From: Lachnospiraceae bacterium UBA2734
GTDB taxonomy: Bacteria; Bacillota; Clostridia; Lachnospirales; Lachnospiraceae
NCBI GenBank assembly: GCA_002353635.1
Contig: DEKA01000037.1
Location: forward strand, 17,665 to 32,410
Direction: 5' to 3'
Length of the DNA: 14,746 nt
Shown one piece after another: positions 1 through 6,039 of this stretch. A program made the position numbers and the translations under genes. Position 1 is the first letter of the stretch. Every line of letters starts with the position of its first letter. The notes below the pieces were generated by a model. It did not search any database. It saw only the letters and a program-made list of their open reading frames with translations, and was not told the DNA's origin.

Positions 1-39
1 AAACCGCCTGCGCGGATTTCGCCTCAGCGTGGAATAAAC
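1..39 (+). promoter_or_regulatory. Two-hairpin leader element, copy A (partial, degenerate)
   Basis: The first hairpin is visible: AAA, stem CCGC (4-7), four-base loop, stem GCGG (12-15), one bulged A, then TTTCGCC. The same architecture occurs at 8062-8088. The left half of the outer stem (expected GGCG) lies beyond the window edge. The second hairpin of the family is degraded here: the sequence runs CAGCGTGG-AATAAAC and enters the ATG at 40, so the loop-like AATAAAC remains but the stem does not pair. The element sits directly before the GerM-like lipoprotein. Family membership rests on alignment with the other three copies; function is unknown. Confidence 0.5.
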
Positions 40-1191
40 ATGGATAAAACACAGAGACAACTCAACAGTGCGGCCGCACAGAGAACAGTGCGCAGGGGAC
101 GGTGTGCTCCGGCGTATCTGGCTTTCCTGTGCTTTATGCTCGCGCTGTGCCTGTGCGGATGCGCGGGGACGCAGACCGGATCGGCCGACGCGCAGGGCAG
201 TGCGGGCAGCTGGGAACTGTATTATCTGAACAAGGATCTGACCACCATCGTACCTGTCAGCTATACGCCTTCTGACGGGACGAAACTGCCTGACACGGCG
301 TCTTCCGATGAAGAACCTGTCAATGCAGAGGAGGATGCCTCCGCGGAAGGGGTCACGGAAATGCCCGCAGAGGCATCGAAGCAGACTTCTGCGAGCGGAG
401 ATGAGAAGACGTTTATCGAAAAAGACGTCGTAAACGATATGATCGACCAGCTCTCCTCCTCACGAGAGCGTCTGGCTGATGTTCCTCCGATTGACGGCTT
501 TTCCATAAAGGGGTGGAAGGTCGACAAAGGCGAGATGACGGTGGATTTCAGCAAAGGCTACAATGAGCTCAGCAGCACCCGCAGAATCCTCGTGCGTGCG
601 GCCTTTGTCAACACATTCTGTCAGCTGCCGGAAATTCGTTCCGTTGCCTTTACATGTGAAGGAGATACCATTCTTGACGGGGCGGGATCGCCGATAGCAG
701 CCAGCACGCCGGAGCAGTATATTTTCAATTCCGGGAATGAGATCAGGGGGTATGAGAAGGTACGGCTTCATCTTTATTTTGCAAACCAGAAGGGTGACCG
801 CCTCGTCAACACATACCGGAATGTGGTATACAACAGCAATATCGCCATGGAGCGCCTCGTGACGGAGCAGGTACTGAAGGGACCGAACAGCAAGGTAGTC
901 TTCCCTACGCTCAACGCGGACACTAAGGTTTTATCCGTGACGACGAGAGACAGCGTGTGTTATGTCAATCTCGACAGGGATTTCCTGACAGAGCCGTACA
1001 ATGTGACGCCGCAGGTGGCTGTATATTCGCTCGTCAATTCACTGACGGAGCTGCCGAGTGTGCGCCGTGTGCAGATCTCTGTGGAAGGCTCGACTTCGGA
1101 TCTGTTCATGGACACGGTGAGTCTGCAGAATGCCTTCGAGAGGGATGACTCGATTGTAGTGGGCGACAAAGACGGGGACAGCAAGGAGTGA
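40..1191 (+). CDS. gerM: GerMN-domain lipoprotein (GerM-like)
   Basis: A predicted exported lipoprotein of 383 aa. The N-terminus has a basic stretch (about residues 15-21), a hydrophobic segment (26-38) and a lipobox-like LCGC, which would lipidate Cys41. A Ser/Glu/Ala-rich linker (about 75-125) leads to two GerMN-type modules. The first is near residues 158-215 (GEMTVDFSKGYNEL, then VRAAFVNTFCQLPEIRSVAF). The second is near 290-360 (VCYVNLDRDFL, then VYSLVNSLTELPSVRRVQIS). In Bacillus, GerM is a lipoprotein of similar length with two such domains, needed for sporulation and germination and thought to bind cell-envelope components. The start at 40 has only a weak GGAA-type ribosome binding site. 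The Cys at the -2 position of the lipobox is unusual. Family assignment is confident; the exact role in this organism is inferred. Confidence 0.85.
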   Translation: MDKTQRQLNSAAAQRTVRRGRCAPAYLAFLCFMLALCLCGCAGTQTGSADAQGSAGSWELYYLNKDLTTIVPVSYTPSDGTKLPDTASSDEEPVNAEEDASAEGVTEMPAEASKQTSASGDEKTFIEKDVVNDMIDQLSSSRERLADVPPIDGFSIKGWKVDKGEMTVDFSKGYNELSSTRRILVRAAFVNTFCQLPEIRSVAFTCEGDTILDGAGSPIAASTPEQYIFNSGNEIRGYEKVRLHLYFANQKGDRLVNTYRNVVYNSNIAMERLVTEQVLKGPNSKVVFPTLNADTKVLSVTTRDSVCYVNLDRDFLTEPYNVTPQVAVYSLVNSLTELPSVRRVQISVEGSTSDLFMDTVSLQNAFERDDSIVVGDKDGDSKE

Positions 1192-1282
1192 TGCGGAGCG
1201 AAAGAATACCGTCTGCTGTGCTCTGTACGGAAAGATACACATTTACAGTGAAGAATTTCTGATTTGCTGCATGAGGGAAGTT

Positions 1283-1312
1283 TTGCTATCTGTGCAGAAG
1301 ATGCAGTATACT
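1283..1312 (+). promoter_or_regulatory. Probable sigma-A promoter for the orphan lipoprotein
   Basis: A -35-like TTGCTA (1283-1288) and a good -10 TATACT (1307-1312) are separated by 18 bases. Transcription would begin near 1319, just before the hairpin element at 1333, which would put that element at the very 5' end of a leader of about 125 bases. Confidence 0.55.
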
Positions 1313-1332
1313 TATTGTGTATGGTTCTGCAC

Positions 1333-1394
1333 GGACAAAAAGCCCGTTGGGGCCTTTTGTCCGCAGGGGTCGCAATAAACGCGGCAGCGGGTAT
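1333..1394 (+). promoter_or_regulatory. Two-hairpin leader element, copy B
   Basis: Hairpin 1 is long: GGACAAAA, AG, CCC, loop GTTG, GGG, CC, TTTTGTCC (1333-1362). Its outer and inner pairs differ from the other copies but keep the same geometry, including the four-base loop. Hairpin 2 is GTCGC (1369-1373), loop AATAAAC, GCGGC (1381-1385), with one G-U pair. It ends in GGGTAT, matching the GGAGTAT of copies C and D. No T-run follows either hairpin, so this is not an ordinary terminator. It lies between a likely promoter and the GTG start at 1444; here the gene's own ribosome binding site is 40 bases further down. Confidence 0.6.
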
Positions 1395-1443
1395 CAGCTT
1401 GAGGCTGTATGAGGTGTTGCAGCCAGAAAGAGGGGGTGCGGCA

Positions 1444-2193
1444 GTGAATAAGAATGTTATTATGGTCCTTTTGTCAGGAATGCTGCTCCTTACGGGATGC
1501 AGTCAGGTCCGGTTCATTGCCAACGGCAAAGAATTCACGGCCATCTGCGAACAGGAAGGACTCTCCGTCACAGATACGAAGGATACGGTTGCACAGCAGG
1601 GAGGCTATAGAAGTCTTAAGGATGCCTACCTGGCGACTCCGGACGATGACTCCTATTCGGTGCAGTACGCACGGTTTGAGAAGACAGACGAGGCGCAGAG
1701 CTACTACAATTCCATCGCTGATCAGATGAACGGTGAAGTCACCAACGGCCCCGGGTACACGGCGGAGATTGAGACGGTCGGCGATACCTGCCGCGAGATC
1801 TGCATGACATCCGGAAGAATTGTATATGCTGAGGGCGATACAGAGACAATAAAGGCGCTGACGGGGAGACTCGTCGCGGGCTGGGATCACGATCCGGAGA
1901 AGGCACCTGTCACAAAGAACGCAGCAGCCGGAAAGACGGATGAAGGCAGTGAGGCGGTTTCTGTGCACTCCGGAGGGAAAGCTGAAGAGAAGGCGAGTGC
2001 GGCAGCGGACACAGGCAGAGACGGTGCAGAGGCTGCGGACACAGGGAAGGACAGATCAGCGGATGCGGCCGGCAGGGGAGCAGATGCTGGCACTGCACAG
2101 AAAGAACCGGATAATGCGGATACAGCCGGCGCAGGTGCGGCAGGCAGTGCAGATGCGGCGGATGTCTCAGCAGATGCAGGCAGTGCACAGTAA
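1444..2193 (+). CDS. Orphan lipoprotein with low-complexity acidic/Ala tail
   Basis: I do not recognise the family. The GTG at 1444 is preferred over upstream in-frame starts because a purine-rich AAGAGGGGG lies 7-8 bases ahead and the protein then begins with a clean lipoprotein signal: MNKN, a hydrophobic stretch and the lipobox LTGC about 19 residues in. The next 120 residues look folded (mixed charge, a Cys pair near DTCREIC). The last 90 or so residues are almost only Ala, Asp, Gly, Glu, Ser and Thr, with loose repeats such as AADTG and AGSADA, so they are probably disordered. The predicted location is the outer face of the membrane. It is probably transcribed from its own promoter and ends at a strong terminator. 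It could be a cell-wall spacer protein; no function is assigned. Confidence 0.75.
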   Translation: MNKNVIMVLLSGMLLLTGCSQVRFIANGKEFTAICEQEGLSVTDTKDTVAQQGGYRSLKDAYLATPDDDSYSVQYARFEKTDEAQSYYNSIADQMNGEVTNGPGYTAEIETVGDTCREICMTSGRIVYAEGDTETIKALTGRLVAGWDHDPEKAPVTKNAAAGKTDEGSEAVSVHSGGKAEEKASAAADTGRDGAEAADTGKDRSADAAGRGADAGTAQKEPDNADTAGAGAAGSADAADVSADAGSAQ

Positions 2194-2239
2194 ACGCCAA
2201 AGATATAAGACGCAGACAGTTAAGATACAGACAAACGAG

Positions 2240-2275
2240 GGCTTCTGGTCGGGAGATCAGAAGCCTTTATCATTC
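2240..2275 (+). terminator. Intrinsic terminator after the orphan lipoprotein
   Basis: An 11-bp stem with one G-U pair: GGCTTCTGGTC (2240-2250), loop GGGA, GATCAGAAGCC (2255-2265), followed by TTTATCATT. It separates the lipoprotein gene from the glycosyltransferase genes. Confidence 0.85.
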
Positions 2276-2331
2276 ACAGAACAGCCGGGCACGGGTACTG
2301 AGACTGCCTTCCCTGACGGCTAAGGAGAAGT

Positions 2332-3330
2332 ATGAATATTGTTTACGCCACAGATGACAGATATGCGGGGTTCTGCGGAATATCTATGTTCTCCCTCCTC
2401 GCCAATAATAAGGATCTGCCGCAGATCCGGGTCTTTATCCTGGACAATCATATCTCAGAGGAGAACAAGGAGAAGCTTCTGAAGACTGCGGCACAGTTTG
2501 ACTCGCCCGCCGGGACGAGAAGCGTTGTTTTTATTGACGTTGCAGATTTTCAGAGCCGATTTAAGTTTGCTTTTAATACCTCCGGGTATAATCCAATTGT
2601 TCTCTCAAGACTTTTCCTGCCGGAATATCTGCCGGAAGATGTCGATTTTGTCCTCTATCTGGACTGCGACATCATTGTTGCCGGCAGCCTGTCACCGTTG
2701 GAGAAGGAGTACCGGCCGGAGCGCGCGGATGTGGGCATGGTCCCTGAGCTGTATATGCCGCCCGCCAAGAAGAAGGAATCCGTCGGATTTGGCCCGAAGG
2801 ATACCTACTACAATGCGGGCGTTCTGTGGATCAATTTAAAGAGGTGGAGAGAGGAGAAGCTGACGGAGAAATTCCTCTCTTTTTATGCATCCAGAAACGG
2901 ACAGCTTCTGTACAACGATCAGGACATCATCAATTACTGCTGCAGGGGGCACATCCTGCAGCTCCCGCAGTGGTTCAATACGAACACGAACCTGCCTTAT
3001 TTTCCAAGGTGGTTTCTGCGGCATCTCCAGCCGCAGTATATCTGTGAACCCCGCAGCGAATACAGGAAGAGGCTTAAAAATCCCGTGATCATTCACTATC
3101 AGGGCGATGAGAGACCGTGGATCCGGGGCAGCAGGAACTACTACCGCGGATTCTATGAGGAATATGAGAAGAAAAGTCTCTGGGGCACAATTCCAAGAGT
3201 GAGAGGGCGGGAATGGTATATGATGTGTTATCATATACTGAATATCGGAACACGAATCCTGCCGCCCGGCCGCGTGCTGTTCACCAATGTGATCGGCATC
3301 AACAAGATCAGGTGGTTTGGCAAGTCATAA
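2332..3330 (+). CDS. Glycosyltransferase family 8 protein
   Basis: Transfers a sugar from a nucleotide-sugar donor with retention of configuration, probably onto a cell-envelope glycan or glycolipid; the substrate cannot be told from sequence. The 332 aa start with the GT8 hallmark NIVYATDDRYAGFCGISMFS. The metal-binding DxD is LYLDCDIIV (D111, D113), and the second conserved block is YYNAGVLWINLKRWRE. YNDQDIIN follows, and the family's HxxGxxKPW-like motif is HYQGDERPW. This is a full-length catalytic domain with no signal peptide, so it is cytoplasmic and may bind the membrane through the basic, aromatic C-terminus. AAGGAGA (2322-2328) sits directly before the ATG. It is first in a run of seven co-directional genes, with a GT2 gene 33 bases downstream. 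Confidence 0.88.
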   Translation: MNIVYATDDRYAGFCGISMFSLLANNKDLPQIRVFILDNHISEENKEKLLKTAAQFDSPAGTRSVVFIDVADFQSRFKFAFNTSGYNPIVLSRLFLPEYLPEDVDFVLYLDCDIIVAGSLSPLEKEYRPERADVGMVPELYMPPAKKKESVGFGPKDTYYNAGVLWINLKRWREEKLTEKFLSFYASRNGQLLYNDQDIINYCCRGHILQLPQWFNTNTNLPYFPRWFLRHLQPQYICEPRSEYRKRLKNPVIIHYQGDERPWIRGSRNYYRGFYEEYEKKSLWGTIPRVRGREWYMMCYHILNIGTRILPPGRVLFTNVIGINKIRWFGKS

Positions 3331-3363
3331 CAGGGCCGGAGATGCCTTAGAGGACACCTTCGC

Positions 3364-4074
3364 ATGGATGCCGTTACTATGAAAGTGCTTATCATTATTC
3401 CCGCCTACAATGAGGCAGGCAATATCAAGAGGGTGGTCGAGGAGCTGACGGCCATGTACCCGCAGTACGACTATGTGGTCGTCAATGACGGCTCCGCAGA
3501 TGAGACGCCGAAGATCTGCAGGGACAATGGCTTCAACCTCATCTCTCTCCCTATCAATCTCGGCCTCTCCGGGGCATTCCGGACCGGTGCCAAGTTCGCA
3601 TTCCGCAGCGGCTATGACTGCGCTCTGCAGTACGACGGCGACGGCCAGCACGACCCGCGTTTTATCCGCAGCATGGTAGAAGCTATGGAGAGAGAGCACG
3701 CGGACATCGTGATCGGTTCCCGCTTCGTGAACGCACACAAGAAGTTCACGGCGAGAATGGCCGGCAACTCCATTATCAGTGCATTCATCCGCATGACAAC
3801 CGGCGCTGTCATCAGGGACTCGACCTCCGGCATGCGCCTGTATTCGAGAAGGATTCTGCAGTGGTTTGCCCAGTATATCAACTATGATCCTGAGCCTGAT
3901 ACCATTGCCTATCTCATCCGGTGCGGTGCAAAGGTTGAGGAGATTCCTGTGGAGATGCGGGAGAGAATTGCGGGAGAGAGTTATTTTCACATCGGATCCA
4001 TCATCAAGTACATGATGAGGGTGTGCTCGTCGATTCTTTTCATGCAGTGGTTCAGGCAGCGCAAGCAATTGTGA
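3364..4074 (+). CDS. GT2 glycosyltransferase, polyprenyl-phosphate sugar transferase type
   Basis: An inverting GT-A glycosyltransferase resembling dolichyl/undecaprenyl-phosphate mannosyl- or glucosyltransferases. Visible motifs are LIIIPAYNEAGNI at the N-terminus, VVVNDGSADET (nucleotide binding, D42), NLGLSGAFRTG, and the DxD in QYDGDGQHDP (D91, D93), with IVIGSRFV and RDSTSGMRLY further on. At 236 aa it is only the catalytic domain, without the C-terminal membrane helices found in some relatives. The membrane protein encoded next (DUF2304) is a family often found beside such GT2 genes and could supply an anchor. The start at 3364 is chosen because AGAGGA lies 9 bases ahead; the in-frame ATG at 3379 is less well placed. 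It likely loads a sugar onto undecaprenyl phosphate for envelope decoration. Confidence 0.87.
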   Translation: MDAVTMKVLIIIPAYNEAGNIKRVVEELTAMYPQYDYVVVNDGSADETPKICRDNGFNLISLPINLGLSGAFRTGAKFAFRSGYDCALQYDGDGQHDPRFIRSMVEAMEREHADIVIGSRFVNAHKKFTARMAGNSIISAFIRMTTGAVIRDSTSGMRLYSRRILQWFAQYINYDPEPDTIAYLIRCGAKVEEIPVEMRERIAGESYFHIGSIIKYMMRVCSSILFMQWFRQRKQL

Positions 4075-4082
4075 GGACTGTC

Positions 4083-4144
4083 AGCGAAAACGCTTTCGCG
4101 GATTCGCTTCGGGGGTGCCGCAAAAAACGCGGCACAGGGAGTAT
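4083..4144 (+). promoter_or_regulatory. Two-hairpin leader element, copy C
   Basis: Hairpin 1: AGCGAA (4083-4088), AA, CGC, loop TTTC, GCG, GA, TTCGCT (4103-4108). Hairpin 2 is a perfect 7-bp stem: GTGCCGC (4115-4121), loop AAAAAAC, GCGGCAC (4129-4135). The AGGGAG ribosome binding site starts immediately after it, and the DUF2304 ATG is at 4152. The element begins 8 bases after the GT2 stop codon, so it lies inside a probable operon and could act on translation or mRNA processing rather than on initiation of transcription. Confidence 0.6.
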
Positions 4145-4151
4145 CTGATTT

Positions 4152-4610
4152 ATGTCTTTATCTTTGCGAATATTCCTGATCGTTGGTGCGCTGTGCGCGC
4201 TTGCCTTTGTCGGGAGAAAAATCAGAAAAGCGCAGCTAAAGCTCATTGACGGATTTACCTGGTTTATTTTTGCTGTTCTTTTGCTGCTCATGAGCCTGTT
4301 TCCGGACATTGTATACTTCTTTGCGCGGCTTGTGGGCATCATCTCGCCCGCAAACCTTGTATTTGCGGTCCTGATTGCGGTCCTTCTGCTGATCGTCTTT
4401 GTGCAGTCTATCCGCATTTCCCAGGCGGAAGTGAAGATTGGAGAGCTCGCGGAGGAGGTAGCTCTGCGGGACGAGAGATACAACAACCTTGTGCAGGGCG
4501 ATGCAGCAAAGAACGAAACCGATGCGGGGGCGAAGAGGCAGGACGTGAAGAGTCCGGCGGATCTGACTGATCAGAACGGAAACGGCAGCCGGTGCGGACG
4601 GGGCAAGTGA
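4152..4610 (+). CDS. DUF2304 family membrane protein
   Basis: A 152-aa membrane protein with three predicted helices: about residues 3-21 (LSLRIFLIVGALCALAFV), 34-58 (a Phe/Leu-rich segment ending in the family's MSLFPD motif) and 66-90 (LVFAVLIAVLLLIVFVQSI). A charged, possibly coiled-coil stretch follows (ISQAEVKIGELAEEVALRDERY), as is typical of DUF2304, then a polar tail of about 40 residues that is probably disordered. DUF2304 genes commonly sit next to GT2 polyprenyl-phosphate glycosyltransferases, as here, which suggests the two work together at the membrane, possibly as anchor or partner. That pairing is established by context, not by biochemistry. The ribosome binding site is the end of the two-hairpin element directly upstream. 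Confidence 0.82.
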   Translation: MSLSLRIFLIVGALCALAFVGRKIRKAQLKLIDGFTWFIFAVLLLLMSLFPDIVYFFARLVGIISPANLVFAVLIAVLLLIVFVQSIRISQAEVKIGELAEEVALRDERYNNLVQGDAAKNETDAGAKRQDVKSPADLTDQNGNGSRCGRGK

Positions 4611-4613
4611 GCT

Positions 4614-4630
4614 CCGGGGGACGTCCCCGG
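4614..4630 (+). other. GC-rich inverted repeat between DUF2304 and rnfC
   Basis: CCGGGG (4614-4619), loop GACGT, CCCCGG (4625-4630). No T-run follows, so it is a poor candidate for an intrinsic terminator; it may stabilise mRNA ends or mark a processing boundary between the glycosylation genes and rnfC. Confidence 0.35.
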
Positions 4631-4678
4631 CACAGCGGCAGAGAAATCATTTCAGCCTTTTCGGAGGATTGTGAATAG

Positions 4679-6037
4679 ATGGCAGTACATACATTTGCGG
4701 GCGGCGTGCATCCCTTCGGCGGCAAAAAAATGTCCAGGGACCGCGCAGTCGTCACGCTTTTTCCGGATGACGGGGAGATTGTCTACCCGCTCCTGCAGCA
4801 CATGGGGAAACCCTCCATTCCGATCGTGCGGATCGGGGATTACGTGCGCACAGGACAGCTCATTGCACGCGCGGACGGCGACTTGTCCGCAAATCTGCAC
4901 GCCTCTGTGTCCGGCCGCGTGAGCGCTATAGAGAACAGGCAGCTGGTCGGCGGGGAGAGTTCGCTCTGCATTGTGGTGGAGAGCGACGGCCTCTTCCTGG
5001 AAGTGCCGTATCCGGAGAACAGGCGCCTGTCGAGGCTCACCAAAGAGACAGTGATCAACGTGATCCGCGAGGCGGGCATTGTCGGCATGGGAGGATCCGG
5101 CATTCCCACGGCATTCAAGCTCGAGAGAGCCAACACGGCTGATATCGACACGGTGATCGCCAACTGCGTCGAATGCGAGCCGTATCTGACAAGCGACTAC
5201 CGAAGGATCCTCGAAAATCCATGGAAAATCATCAACGGTGTCATGATTCTTCTCACAGTCTTCCCAAGAGCGAGAGGATACATCGCGGTGAGTGACAACA
5301 ACACAGAGGGGTATCGTCTTCTGCGGGGACTTCTGAAGAACGAGCCGAGAATCTATGTCAAAAGAATGGAGGACAAGTATCCGCAGGGCGCGGAGAGACA
5401 GCTCATCTATGCACTTACAGGGAGAACCCTGAATGCGAAGATGCTGCCCTACGACATCGGCTGTATCGTGCACAACACAGATACACTCGTTGCCATCAAC
5501 CAGGCTGTTATCATGCATGAGCCGCTCATCACGAGAATCGTCACTGTCTCTGGAGACGGCGTGCAGAGCCCGGGCAATTTCCGGATCAGAATCGGCATGA
5601 CCTATCGGCAGATCCTTGAGCAGGCGGGCGGCCTGAAAAAGGGCGTCGCTCTCGAAGATGTCCTTATTCTCGACGGCGGACCGATGACCGGGAGCCCTGT
5701 TCGAAACCTCGATGGCCCCGCTACGAAGCTGACGTCAGCCATCATTGTTCTGCAGAAGAAGAACATCCGCATGCAGAAGGAGACGGCCTGCACCAGATGC
5801 GGCGGGTGTGCGGATGCGTGTCCCAACCTTCTTGTTCCGCTTTTTCTGTATGAGGACGTGCAGGAGAAAAGGGATGATGCCTTCATTGCCCACGGCGGGA
5901 TGGAATGCTGCGGGTGCGGGTGCTGCTCGTATGTCTGCCCGTCCAAGATCGATCTGTCGGCCGCTATTGACGGCAGGCGCCACGCTCTGGCAGCGGACGA
6001 AAAGAAGGCGGGAGACTACGCCAGGAGGTACATTTGA
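4679..6037 (+). CDS. rnfC: RnfC-like electron transport complex subunit
   Basis: RnfC is the peripheral, cytosolic subunit of the Rnf complex that exchanges electrons with NAD(H) through FMN and two [4Fe-4S] clusters. At 452 aa it has family length. It starts with the RnfC N-terminal domain (THAGGVHPFGGKK-like: HTFAGGVHPFGGKK). The Gly-rich nucleotide-binding motif GIVGMGGSGIPTAFK lies at about residues 133-146, followed by NCVECEPYLTSDYRRILE and an SLBB-like region. Two ferredoxin motifs follow: C371-x2-C374-x2-C377-x3-C381-P and C410-x2-C413-x2-C416-x3-C420-P. The second has two extra cysteines (411, 415). GGAGG (4663-4667) supports the start. Its stop overlaps the possible TTG start of the RnfD gene. 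The usual rnfG, E, A and B genes do not follow, so partners must be encoded elsewhere or this is a non-canonical pair. Confidence 0.9.
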   Translation: MAVHTFAGGVHPFGGKKMSRDRAVVTLFPDDGEIVYPLLQHMGKPSIPIVRIGDYVRTGQLIARADGDLSANLHASVSGRVSAIENRQLVGGESSLCIVVESDGLFLEVPYPENRRLSRLTKETVINVIREAGIVGMGGSGIPTAFKLERANTADIDTVIANCVECEPYLTSDYRRILENPWKIINGVMILLTVFPRARGYIAVSDNNTEGYRLLRGLLKNEPRIYVKRMEDKYPQGAERQLIYALTGRTLNAKMLPYDIGCIVHNTDTLVAINQAVIMHEPLITRIVTVSGDGVQSPGNFRIRIGMTYRQILEQAGGLKKGVALEDVLILDGGPMTGSPVRNLDGPATKLTSAIIVLQKKNIRMQKETACTRCGGCADACPNLLVPLFLYEDVQEKRDDAFIAHGGMECCGCGCCSYVCPSKIDLSAAIDGRRHALAADEKKAGDYARRYI

Positions 6038-6039
6038 GG

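Noticed and set aside
1333..1362. Hairpin considered as an intrinsic terminator
   Set aside because: The stem is strong but is followed by GCAGGGG rather than a T-run, and it lies downstream of a likely promoter with a gene behind it; it fits the leader element family better.
1264..1443. Upstream extension of the orphan lipoprotein to a TTG/CTG-type start at 1264
   Set aside because: It would bury the lipoprotein signal behind 60 residues and run through the promoter and hairpin element. The GTG at 1444 has a good ribosome binding site and gives a normal signal peptide.
3325..4068. Open frame of 247 codons on the - strand, opposite the GT2 gene
   Set aside because: The + strand has all GT2 motifs; the antisense product shows no family features.
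4652..5518. Open frame of 288 codons on the - strand, opposite rnfC
   Set aside because: It mirrors the RnfC codons (His/Asp/Val-rich translation), lacks a good ribosome binding site and has no recognisable domain.
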